Shown piece after piece: positions 27,357 through 35,772 of a DNA stretch of 64,000 bases. The position numbers and the translations under genes are program-made. How positions within the stretch are numbered: position 1 is the first letter of the stretch; every line of letters begins with the position of its first letter. The notes beneath the pieces were generated by a model. The model was not told where the DNA came from and ran no database searches. It was given only the letters and a program-made list of their open reading frames with translations. Origin of the DNA: Ruegeria sp. HKCCA6707 (lineage in GTDB: Bacteria > Pseudomonadota > Alphaproteobacteria > Rhodobacterales > Rhodobacteraceae); assembly GCF_013033515.1 (NCBI RefSeq), contig NZ_WQEG01000002.1:124001-188000 (forward strand), read 5' to 3'.

Positions 27357-28364
27357 ATGAGTTTTATGAAAAGCTTGACCGGCCTGGCCCTGGCGGCAGC
27401 CTTTGCTGCACCGGCTTTGGCGCAGGACCCGACCTTTTTCCGTATCGGCACCGGCGGTGCTGGCGGAACCTACTTCCCCATCGGTGGCACCATCGCAAAC
27501 GGCATCTCGGCCCCTCCGGGCTCGCGCCCCTGTGAAGAAGGTGGCCAATGTGGTGTTCCGGGCCTGATCGCGATTGCGCAATCGACCACCGCGTCGGTCT
27601 TTAACAATGCTGCTGTTCAAAACGGTGAGCTTGAGGCCGGTCTGGCGGCTGCTGACGTGACCCGCTCGATGTATCTGGGTGAGGGTAAGTTCGAAGGCAA
27701 GCCGCATCCCAACCTGCGGATCGTCGCCAACCTGTTCCCCGAAGATCTGCACCTGGTACTGCCTGCGGGCGAAACCATCGGTGATCTGAGCGATCTGGAA
27801 GGCAAGCGCGTCGGTATCGCGCAGGCCGGATCGGGCACGCAGGTTGCCGTTCTGCAAATGCTGGAAGCCTGGGGTGTGACCCGCGACAACATGGATGAGG
27901 CCGAATTGAACAACAGCCAGAGCGCCGAGCGTTTGGCCGATGGTCAGCTGGACGCCTATTTCTATGCGGCGGGCTGGCCGGTTGCCGCGATGGTGCAGCT
28001 GTCCTCGACCAAAGGTATGAACCTGCATTCGTTCAGCGACGAAGATCTGGCCAAGATCAACGAGATCATCCCGGCCTATATCCCGTCGGCCATTCCTGGT
28101 GGTGTCTATGAAGGTATCGATACGGAAACCAAAACCCCTGCGGTCAGCGCGATGCTGGTTGTCTCGTCAGAGCTGTCGGACGATCTGGTCTATCAACTGA
28201 CCAAGGCATTGTGGAACGACAACACACGCAAGCTGCTGGACAACGGCCACGCCAAAGGCAAGCAGATCACGCCTGATACGGCGCTGGACGGTGTTGCCGC
28301 GCTGGGTGTTCCGCTGCATCCGGGTGCCGAGAAGTTCTATAAAGAAGCCGGGCTTCTTCAGTAA
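27357..28364 (+). CDS. TAXI-family TRAP transporter substrate-binding protein
   Basis: 335-residue periplasmic binding protein. A signal peptide is evident (KSLTGLALAAAFAAPALA, cut before QDP), then the TAXI hallmark FRIGTGGAGGTYFPIGGTIANG and the RIVANLFPEDLHLV and GIAQAGSGTQVAVLQMLEAWG segments. ATG 27357 follows GGAG with 6-7 bases spacing; upstream codons are noncoding. It feeds the fused membrane component encoded next, after a strong hairpin at 28390-28413. Ligand is unknown. Downstream amino-acid and sulfur enzymes suggest an amino-acid-like or sulfonated organic acid. Confidence 0.9.
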   Translation: MSFMKSLTGLALAAAFAAPALAQDPTFFRIGTGGAGGTYFPIGGTIANGISAPPGSRPCEEGGQCGVPGLIAIAQSTTASVFNNAAVQNGELEAGLAAADVTRSMYLGEGKFEGKPHPNLRIVANLFPEDLHLVLPAGETIGDLSDLEGKRVGIAQAGSGTQVAVLQMLEAWGVTRDNMDEAELNNSQSAERLADGQLDAYFYAAGWPVAAMVQLSSTKGMNLHSFSDEDLAKINEIIPAYIPSAIPGGVYEGIDTETKTPAVSAMLVVSSELSDDLVYQLTKALWNDNTRKLLDNGHAKGKQITPDTALDGVAALGVPLHPGAEKFYKEAGLLQ

Positions 28365-28389
28365 CCACATCACATCGCAATGAAATCGC

Positions 28390-28413
28390 CGGTGCCCCAT
28401 CCTCGGGGCACCG
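28390..28413 (+). promoter_or_regulatory. intercistronic hairpin between binding protein and permease genes
   Basis: CGGTGCCCC (28390-28398) pairs perfectly with GGGGCACCG (28405-28413) around a 6-base loop. No T-run follows, so it is more likely an mRNA-stabilising or partial-termination element. Such an element would let the binding protein be made in excess over the permease. Confidence 0.6.
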
Positions 28414-28446
28414 TACAGCCGATCTATGCGAAGGCAGGGGGCCGCA

Positions 28447-30660
28447 ATGACCGACAATCAGCAGCTTGATGACCACGAATTGACCGCCGAAGAGCTTGCG
28501 GCCATCGAAGAACAGTTCGACGAAGGCGCAGCGGTTCGTCAGGTGAGCCCAACCACCGGAATGGTGTTGCGCGTTGTTGCCCTGATTTTCGCAGCTTACG
28601 AATTCTTTACCGCCGGGTTTGGCCTTCCAGCCGATCACTGGCATATGGGCATCTATCTGGCCCTGCTGTTCATCCTGGTCTATGCGACGATCCCGATAAT
28701 CGGGTCAAAAAACCTCTATGCTCTCAAGGTCAGCCGGTTCCGGATCGGCAATATTCCTCTTTATGATCTTGTCTTCATGGGGCTTGGCATCATCGCCGCT
28801 CTGTATGTGGGTGTTGCCTGGCGCGGCATTCCGTTCCTCGGGATCGAGGAACAGACCTTCCGCATGGGTAATCCGAACACCTATGACGTGATCCTTGGCG
28901 TCATCATCATCTTGCTGGTGCTGGACATTGCGCGCCGCACGCTGGGATGGGTGCTGCCGCTGATCATCTGTGTCTTTATTTCATACGCCTTGCTGGGGCC
29001 GTATTTCCCCGGATTGCTGCAGCATCCTGGCGTGAACTTCAAAACCTTCGTGTCGTCGATGTATTTCCCGCAAGAGGGGATCTATGGCGTCACGCTTTGG
29101 GTGGTTTCGACCATCGTGTTCCACTTTGTCCTGTTTGGCGTGATCGCACAGCGCACCGGTTTGGGGCAATTGTTCATCGACAACGCCACGATTTTGGCGG
29201 GTCGCTATACCGGCGGTCCGGCAAAAGTGTCGGTGGTATCCTCGGCCTTCTTCGGCACGATCTCTGGTTCTTCGGTGGCGAACACCGTTTCGACCGGTGC
29301 GTTGACGATCCCCAACATGAAGCGCCTTGGATACCCCGGCCATTTTGCAGGCGGGGTTGAAGCCGCGTCATCGGCAGGGGGGCAGATCACGCCGCCCATC
29401 ATGGGGGCTGCGGCCTTTATCATGGCCGAGTTCCTTGAGGTCCCTTACACGACAATCGTGATCGCCGCGATTTTCCCTGCGATCCTGCACTATGTCGGCG
29501 TCTTTGCCGTTGTGCACCTGATGGCGCGCAAGCTGAACCTGCAAGGTCTGGCCAAGGAACAACTGCCGCAGCTCAAGGCCGTTTGGGCCGAAGGTTGGGC
29601 CAATATCGTGCCGCTGATCGGGCTTCTTGTGGTGCTGTTTACGGGATATACGCCGTTCATGTCGGCCTTTTGCGGCATTTCGCTGGCTGTCATCGCGGGC
29701 ATGTCGCGGGTCAAGCAACCGCCGACACTGATCTATGCTGTTGCGTTCCTGGCCTTTGTGCTGTGGAAGTTTTCCGATGGCGGGTTTGATCTGACCATGA
29801 CGGCCATACTGTGTGGCTTGTCGGTGATCGCCACTTTTAACCCACAGAAACGCATCGAAGTGCCTGAGATGCTACAGGCGGTCGAACTGGGTGTGAAATA
29901 TTCGCTGGCTGTGGGTGCTGCTGCCGCTGCGGTCGGCATCGTGGTGGGTGTGATCAACACAACCGGTATCGGTTTCCGCATCGGGTTCATGGTGACCCAA
30001 GGGGCAGGCAATCTGGCGGCAGATGTCTACAACATGATCTCGTTTGGCAGTTTCCAGCTGTTTGCGTTGGAAGACTTGCAGCTGTTCATCTCGCTGGTCT
30101 TCATTGCCATCGTCTGCATTCTGATGGGGGCGGGCATTCCGACTACGGCGCTTTACATCATGCTGGTCTCGGTCGCGCAGCCTGCGCTGGCGCAGCTGGG
30201 TGTACCGCCCATCGCCTCCCACCTGTTCGTGCTCTATTACGGCGTGGTGTCCGAGATTACGCCACCGGTTTGTACTTCGGCCTATGCGGCGGCGGCCATC
30301 GCAAACTCGAACCCGTTCCGAACTGGCTTGTCGGCCTTCACTCTGGGCTTGGGCAAGGTGATTGCACCAATGGCCTTTGTCTATGCGCCGGTGCTGCTGT
30401 TTGTGTCGTCGACAGGCTTTGATCTGTGGGAGTTCACCTATACCGCCACCAGCTGTATCGCAGGCGTCATCGCCCTTTCGGCGGCGGTTGTGGGCTATTG
30501 GTTGAAACCACTGAACCTGGCGTCACGGATCCTGATGGCCATCGCCGGTGTGATCTTTGTGGCACCCAGCCTGACGGCTGATCTGGTTGCTCTGGCTGTG
30601 GCCTCACCCGTGATCATCACCCAGTTGATTGGCCGCAGCCGCAGTCAGTCACCGGCCTGA
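28447..30660 (+). CDS. TAXI-TRAP transporter fused membrane subunit (4TM + 12TM)
   Basis: 737-residue inner-membrane protein fusing the small DctQ-like and large DctM-like parts, as is typical for TAXI systems. After a short acidic cytoplasmic N-terminus (to about 40) come many hydrophobic helices. SAFFGTISGSSVANTVSTGALTIP is the DctM signature and EAASSAGGQITPPIMGAAAFIMAEF follows. The second repeat carries GAGIPTTALYIMLV and EITPPVCTSAYAAAAIANSNP. ATG 28447 is taken; an ATG seven codons upstream is also possible. It uses an ion gradient to import the ligand held by the preceding binding protein. Confidence 0.92.
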   Translation: MTDNQQLDDHELTAEELAAIEEQFDEGAAVRQVSPTTGMVLRVVALIFAAYEFFTAGFGLPADHWHMGIYLALLFILVYATIPIIGSKNLYALKVSRFRIGNIPLYDLVFMGLGIIAALYVGVAWRGIPFLGIEEQTFRMGNPNTYDVILGVIIILLVLDIARRTLGWVLPLIICVFISYALLGPYFPGLLQHPGVNFKTFVSSMYFPQEGIYGVTLWVVSTIVFHFVLFGVIAQRTGLGQLFIDNATILAGRYTGGPAKVSVVSSAFFGTISGSSVANTVSTGALTIPNMKRLGYPGHFAGGVEAASSAGGQITPPIMGAAAFIMAEFLEVPYTTIVIAAIFPAILHYVGVFAVVHLMARKLNLQGLAKEQLPQLKAVWAEGWANIVPLIGLLVVLFTGYTPFMSAFCGISLAVIAGMSRVKQPPTLIYAVAFLAFVLWKFSDGGFDLTMTAILCGLSVIATFNPQKRIEVPEMLQAVELGVKYSLAVGAAAAAVGIVVGVINTTGIGFRIGFMVTQGAGNLAADVYNMISFGSFQLFALEDLQLFISLVFIAIVCILMGAGIPTTALYIMLVSVAQPALAQLGVPPIASHLFVLYYGVVSEITPPVCTSAYAAAAIANSNPFRTGLSAFTLGLGKVIAPMAFVYAPVLLFVSSTGFDLWEFTYTATSCIAGVIALSAAVVGYWLKPLNLASRILMAIAGVIFVAPSLTADLVALAVASPVIITQLIGRSRSQSPA

Positions 30661-30664
30661 AAGG

Positions 30665-31903
30665 ATGGCTGAACAGGTCACAATTATCGGCGCAGGGATC
30701 GTCGGCATTTGTTGCGCATTGTCCCTGCAAGACCGCGGAATTCCTGTCCGGCTTGTCGATCGGGGTGAGCCCGGACAGGAGACCTCTTTTGGCAACGCCG
30801 GTGTGGTATCGCCCTGGTCGATCATCCCGCAGGCAGTTCCAGGGATCTGGAAGCAACTTCCGCAACTTTTGCTGAATCCCAAAAGCGCGCTTTCGGTAAG
30901 GGCCGGGTTTTGGCCCAGAATGATCCCCTGGGGGCTGCGCTTTCTCAGCATCTCGGGCGAACAAAGCGTGCGAAAGATTTCGGACGGTATGGAGGTTTTG
31001 TGCCGCCCGTCGATTGACCTGTATCGGCGTCACTTACAGGGGACGGGGCATGAGGGGCTGATCGCAGACAGCTATTACCTGCATGCGTTCCGGCGTGCGG
31101 ATCAGGCCAGTCTGGATGATTTCGGCTATCGCGTACGTCGCGAAAAAGGTGGCGATCTGGAACGGATCGAAGGGGCCGAGCTGCGCCGGATGGAACCGGC
31201 TCTGTCCGATGATTTCAAGGCGGCGATCGTGATCAAAGGCCAGGCTCGGGCCCTTTCACCCGGTCGTTTGGGGGCGGTTTTGGCCGACAAAGCCCGCGCG
31301 CAAGGGGCCGAGTTCCTGCGTGCCGAGGTCACCAAACTCGCACGATTAGAGCAGGGTGGTTGGCAGGTTGTCACCAAGGACAAGACGTTGAAGTCCCAGC
31401 AGGTGATATTGGCAGCGGGCGTTTGGTCGGCCGATCTTTTGAAACCTTTGGGCTTTTCCGTGCCGCTGGTGGCCGAACGTGGCTATCACGTCGAGTTTTC
31501 GAACCCCGAGGCCACCTTGAACAATTCGATCATGGATGTGGACGCAAAAGTGGTGGCCAGTTCCATGGAAGGTGGGTTGCGTGTGGCTGGGACAGCCGAA
31601 TTTGGCAGCATCGATGCGCCACCCGATCCCAAAAAGCAGAAGATGCTGATCGATCAGGCGAAATCCATGGTGCCTGATCTAGATACCAGTCAGGTGCGGT
31701 TCTGGATGGGGCGTCGCCCGTCCTTTCCCGACAGTTTGCCTGCGATCGGTCCGATTGAAGGGATCAAAGGGCTGTTCACCGCCTTTGGGCATTCTCATTA
31801 TGGGCTGATGATGGCGCCCAAAACAGCTGAGCTTGTGGCAGACCTTATGTCAGATCGTCACCCCAACACCGACATGGCGGCGTTCTCACCGATGCGGTTC
31901 TAG
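30665..31903 (+). CDS. FAD-dependent oxidoreductase, D-amino-acid dehydrogenase (DadA) type
   Basis: 412-residue DAO-family flavoprotein. The N-terminal FAD motif is TIIGAGIVGICCALSLQDRG (about 6-25), followed by GQETSFGNAGVVSPWSI as in DadA, and the C-terminal substrate/FAD region WMGRRPSFPDSLPAIGP with FGHSHYGLMMAP. It should oxidise an imported amino acid to an imino acid. It lies 4 bases after the TRAP permease, so it is co-transcribed. A RidA imine deaminase is encoded nearby on the other strand. D- or N-substituted amino acids are possible substrates; cysteate-like compounds are only a guess from the neighbours. Confidence 0.85.
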   Translation: MAEQVTIIGAGIVGICCALSLQDRGIPVRLVDRGEPGQETSFGNAGVVSPWSIIPQAVPGIWKQLPQLLLNPKSALSVRAGFWPRMIPWGLRFLSISGEQSVRKISDGMEVLCRPSIDLYRRHLQGTGHEGLIADSYYLHAFRRADQASLDDFGYRVRREKGGDLERIEGAELRRMEPALSDDFKAAIVIKGQARALSPGRLGAVLADKARAQGAEFLRAEVTKLARLEQGGWQVVTKDKTLKSQQVILAAGVWSADLLKPLGFSVPLVAERGYHVEFSNPEATLNNSIMDVDAKVVASSMEGGLRVAGTAEFGSIDAPPDPKKQKMLIDQAKSMVPDLDTSQVRFWMGRRPSFPDSLPAIGPIEGIKGLFTAFGHSHYGLMMAPKTAELVADLMSDRHPNTDMAAFSPMRF

Positions 31904-32011
31904 CTATCTTTGGGCCTGTGCCGCGGCGGGTGAGAAAGGGCATGGACCTGAGGTCAAGACTGCGTCTAGGGTCTGCTGCGCGATCCGCAGAGAAAACCGC
32001 AAGAGAGTAAT

Positions 32012-32731
32012 GTGCCCGTCGATCTTACCCTTCTGATCCTTGCCATCTGTCTGGGCGCCGTGGTGCAGGTGGGAATAGGTATCGGGTTCAGCATCGTGGC
32101 CGGGCCGCCGATGATGATCCTGCTGGGCACATCGACCGCGGTGCCCGTTCTGCTGCTGCTCAACACCATAGTGTCGGCGGTGGCCACTGACCCACGCGTG
32201 GTGAAGGCCGAACGGCGCAGCATTCTGATCGCCATTCTGGGCTGTCTGATTGGGGTGGGGATCGGGTTGATGCTCTACCCGCTGCTGAGCGAGCCTTTTG
32301 TTCTGGCCCTCACGGGATGTTTGTTGTTGATCGGGCTGGCGACATCTTTGGTGCCCCTGCGCCGCGCGACCGGGCCTGTGGGGTTCATGGCGATGTCGGG
32401 CCTATCCGGGCTGGCCACGGTGTGGGCCGCGATGCCGGGGCCACTTATGGTGCTTGGGTTGATGGCAAAGGGCCGTGCGGGGCGCGCGGTTGCGCGCCTG
32501 GTGCAACCCATTGCGCTGGTTGCCTACGGGGTGGCGTTCTTGCTGCACGGGACGTCAACACTGCCTTTGGGTCCGCAGCTTTGGGCCTTTGTTGCCGCCA
32601 CGGTGTTCGGCAGCTTGATGGGTCGCGTGGTGGGCCCTTATCTGCCGCAGCGCCTGGTGAGTGTGACCATACGGATCATTTCCGTGCTGGCCTGCGCTCT
32701 GCTCTTTCAACGCGCCTATGTGATGGCCTAA
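32012..32731 (+). CDS. TauE/SafE-family membrane exporter
   Basis: 239-residue integral membrane protein with seven to eight hydrophobic segments and the two repeated glycine-rich motifs of the TauE/SafE (DUF81) family (GAVVQVGIGIGFSIVAGP near the start, MSGLSGLATVWAAMPGPLM in the middle). The start is GTG 32012 with GAGAG upstream. Relatives export sulfite or sulfonates released during sulfonate breakdown, for example CuyZ next to cysteate sulfo-lyase. It sits 9 bases before a D-cysteine desulfhydrase-family gene, which supports export of a sulfur product. Confidence 0.8.
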   Translation: MPVDLTLLILAICLGAVVQVGIGIGFSIVAGPPMMILLGTSTAVPVLLLLNTIVSAVATDPRVVKAERRSILIAILGCLIGVGIGLMLYPLLSEPFVLALTGCLLLIGLATSLVPLRRATGPVGFMAMSGLSGLATVWAAMPGPLMVLGLMAKGRAGRAVARLVQPIALVAYGVAFLLHGTSTLPLGPQLWAFVAATVFGSLMGRVVGPYLPQRLVSVTIRIISVLACALLFQRAYVMA

Positions 32732-32740
32732 TTTGGGGAA

Positions 32741-33757
32741 ATGACGATGACAGAGACAGACCTTCTTGCGCAATTCCCAAGGGCGCGGCTGATGTCGGGG
32801 GTCACGCCGCTGGAGCGGCTGGACAGGCTATCGGCTGAGCTGGGGATTAATCTGTGGCTGAAACGCGACGATCTGAACGGGCTTGGTTTTGGCGGCAACA
32901 AAACCCGGCAACTGGAATTCTATTTTGGCGATGCGCAACAGAAAGGCGCGGATACCATCCTGATCACCGGCGCGGTGCAGTCGAACTATGTTCGTTCGGC
33001 TGCTGCTGCCGCCGCCCGTCTGGGTATGCAATCGGTGCTGCAGCTGGAAGAGCGGGTGCCGGATATGGGTGCGGAGTATTACAGTTCGGGCAACGTGTTG
33101 CTGGCCAAGCTCTTGGGCGCTGAACACATGAGTTATCCTGAAGGCGAAGATGAGGCGGGGGCTGATGCGGCCCTGCACGCGCGCGCGGATGCGCTGCGGG
33201 CCGAGGGGCGTACCCCTTACGTCATCCATCTGGGGCTGCACCACCCACCGCTGGGGGCCCTGGGATATGTGGTGGCCGGGCAAGAGATCTGCGCCCAGAT
33301 GCCGGATTTTGATGTGGCTGTTGTGGCCTCGGGCAGCGGGGCCACCCATGGGGGTCTTTTGACTGGGATTGCGGTCTCGGGCGTCCCAGCCAAGGTGTTT
33401 GGCGTTTGTGTGCGTCGTGATGCGGAACAACAGGCCGCGCGGATGCGCACCGTGCTGGAAAAGCTGGCGGATCTGCTTGGGATTGATCCCGAACCGTTGC
33501 AAGCGCGGATCGAGATCTGGGATCGCGCGCTCGCGCCGGGTTATGGCAAGCTGAGCGACAAGACACAGGCGGCACTTGAACGCATGGCGCGGACCGAAGG
33601 GATATTCCTCGACCCGGTCTATACAGCCAAGACCTTTGCCGGGCTGCTGGATCTGGTGGAAACCGGGCAGATCCGTCCGGGGCAAAAAGTGGTGATGGTG
33701 CATACGGGCGGGTTGCCGGCCCTGTTCGGCTATCAAAGCGAGATGGCAGGTCTGTAG
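32741..33757 (+). CDS. PLP enzyme of the D-cysteine desulfhydrase / L-cysteate sulfo-lyase family
   Basis: 338-residue fold-type II PLP enzyme related to ACC deaminase, DcyD and CuyA. The PLP lysine is Lys54 in GFGGNKTRQLEF. TGAVQSNYVRSAAAAAARLG binds substrate carboxylate and cofactor, and SGSGATHGGLLTG is the phosphate loop. These enzymes release pyruvate, ammonia and sulfide or sulfite. The middle stretch IHLGLHHPPLGALGY differs from the GGSNPLGALGY seen in well-known members, so the substrate may differ. The adjoining TauE/SafE exporter fits a desulfonating reaction that makes sulfite; D-cysteine or another beta-substituted amino acid is possible. Confidence 0.8.
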   Translation: MTMTETDLLAQFPRARLMSGVTPLERLDRLSAELGINLWLKRDDLNGLGFGGNKTRQLEFYFGDAQQKGADTILITGAVQSNYVRSAAAAAARLGMQSVLQLEERVPDMGAEYYSSGNVLLAKLLGAEHMSYPEGEDEAGADAALHARADALRAEGRTPYVIHLGLHHPPLGALGYVVAGQEICAQMPDFDVAVVASGSGATHGGLLTGIAVSGVPAKVFGVCVRRDAEQQAARMRTVLEKLADLLGIDPEPLQARIEIWDRALAPGYGKLSDKTQAALERMARTEGIFLDPVYTAKTFAGLLDLVETGQIRPGQKVVMVHTGGLPALFGYQSEMAGL

Positions 33758-33775
33758 ACCCTAAACCGCTGGCAA

Positions 33776-33815
33776 GTGCCCGGAGCCGCGCGGGATCCGG
33801 GCCCTGGTCGGGCAC
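33776..33815. terminator. hairpin between convergent genes
   Basis: GTGCCCG (33776-33782) pairs with CGGGCAC (33809-33815), with further GC-rich pairing possible inside. It lies between the stops of the PLP enzyme (+) and RidA (-) genes. It probably serves as a two-way terminator, though no clear T-run follows. Confidence 0.4.
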
Positions 33816-33831
33816 CTTAATGCCGCCCTTG

Positions 33832-34191
33832 TCAGTCGCAGGCGGCGGTAACGATCATCTCAACCTTCAGCACATCGCGTGCAAGTTTGGCTTCGCCACA
33901 GGCGCGGGCCGGGGCGTGGCCTTGCGGCACCCATTCATCCCAAACCTGGTTCATCTCGGCGAAATCGGCCATATCCGACAGCCAGATCACGCATTGCAGG
34001 ATCCGCGTCTTGTCGCTGCCCGCCTGAGCCAGAAGATCCTCGACCTTGGCCAGAATATCACGGGTCTGATCCGCTGCGGTCTCGGCATCCGAGACCTGAC
34101 CACACAGGTAGGCAACACCATTGTGTTTTACGATCTTGCTCATGCGCTGGCCGGTTTCAATACGGGTGATGGTCACGTTGGAAATCTCCAT
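33832..34191 (-). CDS. RidA-family enamine/imine deaminase
   Basis: 119-residue YjgF/YER057c/UK114 protein. The core carries VAYLCGQVSDAETAADQTRDIL and the active-site arginine region APARACGEAKLA near the C-terminus. It hydrolyses reactive imino acids to ketoacids, protecting PLP enzymes. It is convergent with, and directly after, a PLP lyase and a flavin amino-acid oxidase, both of which make such imines, so the pairing is functionally sensible. Confidence 0.88.
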   Translation of the reverse strand: MEISNVTITRIETGQRMSKIVKHNGVAYLCGQVSDAETAADQTRDILAKVEDLLAQAGSDKTRILQCVIWLSDMADFAEMNQVWDEWVPQGHAPARACGEAKLARDVLKVEMIVTAACD

Positions 34192-34289
34192 GAAAATTAG
34201 TCCCGATCACAAGGATCTCTGGCTTTGGCGATAGTGGGTATTGGGCCGGATCGCCAGCCCCCAAACGGATCAAGCCGACGAAAATTCTT

Positions 34290-35768
34290 CTAGGTGTTCA
34301 AGCTGGCTTGGGTCAGGATCAGACGGTCCCGACCCGTTGGGGTGACCACCGGCGAGAGGGTGCGAAGGTCAATGGTTTGACCCTGAAAAGTGCAGTAGGT
34401 CGCGTGATCTGTAATCCTAAGCTGTGCGGATGCTTTTTCCGTTTCATCAAGGGCCGCGCTGGCCAAGAGCAATGAGAACAGCAACAGCCCCTTGTCCACA
34501 TCGTCGCCGGTCTGAAACAGCAATACCTCATCGGGCAGCGCAAGCCTGTCGCGGGCGCCCAGCACTGGCTCGCTACCCGCAATGGTATCAACCACTGCGC
34601 AGGCATCCGCCCAAGACGCGACCCGTGCCGCAGCGCCCCGAAGTTTGGTCCCGTGCAAAGCCGCGGCCAGATAGGCTCCGGGGTAGGGGACATCCAGATC
34701 GCGGATACAGTACAAGGCCTGATCGAATACCGACATCGGTTGAGCCTTGGCAAGATCGGAAATCACCTGACGCGCGTGATCGGCCCCCGATAATCGGTCC
34801 AGAGCCCGCAGGTCTGATGCATCGATGCTTGGCGTCTGAAATGTGATGCCTGAATCTACGGCCTGCTTAAGCAGGTCTAGGGTACAGCCAAAAAAGGCAC
34901 GGCTTTCGTCCAGAAACCTATCAAGCGCGGGTTTGGGAATTGAGCTTTCACCGGTCGAGATCCGCAACGTGCCCAGCGGCGAGATAAGCCGATCCAGAAA
35001 CGGAAGCCGTGCGGCAAAGGCAGCTTGCGGCCCCGTAGACCCAGGCGCGGCGCAGGTCTTGTCCCATGTGTGCTTGTCAAAAAATTCGGGCTTGCCATTG
35101 CACCAGAACCTTTCACCGTCCTTGCGCAGGAAGGTCGTGTAATGGGCGGGCGTGGCGAGCAAAAAGATGTCTGCGAAAGATATACCGTGCAGGATATTGG
35201 CCAATGTCGCTGTCAGTGTCGCCTCATCCGCGCAGATGGTCACACCCATGGGCTTGTGTTTCTTATGCCCCAAAAGACGGCGCATGGCACGCAGGCCGTC
35301 GATGGTCGAATAGTTGAAGATCGGGAAGTTTCCCTGCTCCAGCACCGGAAAGATATCCAGTGCAGGCGTCAGCAGCCCTTGTTCATCGCGGTGATGGAAA
35401 TGCTGCCGGATCAAATCCAGCGCGTCGTCCACACCTGCGGCCCCCAGACGTTGGCGAATGTCGGATAATTCGGCCACGCCAACCTTTTGTGCGGTGTTCA
35501 TGGGATAGTTATGGGTGAAATGCTGGTTCACATAGGCCAGCATCTCAAGCGTGATATGGGCTTGCCTCAGATGGTCTTCGTTGGGGTATTTTGCGTGGGC
35601 CCGGGCAAGCACTTTGTCCCTAAGCTGCCAGAGCGTCGGGCTCATAAGATTGGCCAGCATCAGAACCGTCAAAAGCTGTGGATCTATCGCAGCTTCGAAC
35701 AGGGCGGGGTTGGCAGCACGGGACAGCGTTTCGATGCGCTCAGAGGACGTTCTGGCATTCACATTCAT
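34290..35768 (-). CDS. uncharacterised 492-residue protein, possible transglutaminase-like fold
   Basis: No family could be named with confidence. The protein is soluble-looking, with no signal peptide or membrane helix. Residues about 145-235 have the look of a transglutaminase-like core: Cys179 in TICADEATL, followed 30 residues on by His209 in TPAHYTTF, then a GERFWCNG strand and Asp/His in FFDKHTWD. This is pattern reading, not a proven match. The C-terminal half (about 240-492) is unlike anything recalled. Its ATG lies 4 bases after the stop of an amino-acid permease gene, so the two are co-transcribed and should act together. Confidence 0.75.
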   Translation of the reverse strand: MNVNARTSSERIETLSRAANPALFEAAIDPQLLTVLMLANLMSPTLWQLRDKVLARAHAKYPNEDHLRQAHITLEMLAYVNQHFTHNYPMNTAQKVGVAELSDIRQRLGAAGVDDALDLIRQHFHHRDEQGLLTPALDIFPVLEQGNFPIFNYSTIDGLRAMRRLLGHKKHKPMGVTICADEATLTATLANILHGISFADIFLLATPAHYTTFLRKDGERFWCNGKPEFFDKHTWDKTCAAPGSTGPQAAFAARLPFLDRLISPLGTLRISTGESSIPKPALDRFLDESRAFFGCTLDLLKQAVDSGITFQTPSIDASDLRALDRLSGADHARQVISDLAKAQPMSVFDQALYCIRDLDVPYPGAYLAAALHGTKLRGAAARVASWADACAVVDTIAGSEPVLGARDRLALPDEVLLFQTGDDVDKGLLLFSLLLASAALDETEKASAQLRITDHATYCTFQGQTIDLRTLSPVVTPTGRDRLILTQASLNT

Positions 35769-35772
35769 CCGC

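Noticed and set aside
27227..27451. 75-residue N-terminal extension of the LysR regulator
   Set aside because: Overlaps the divergent TAXI gene and promoter; LTTRs start at the MNLTQL helix.
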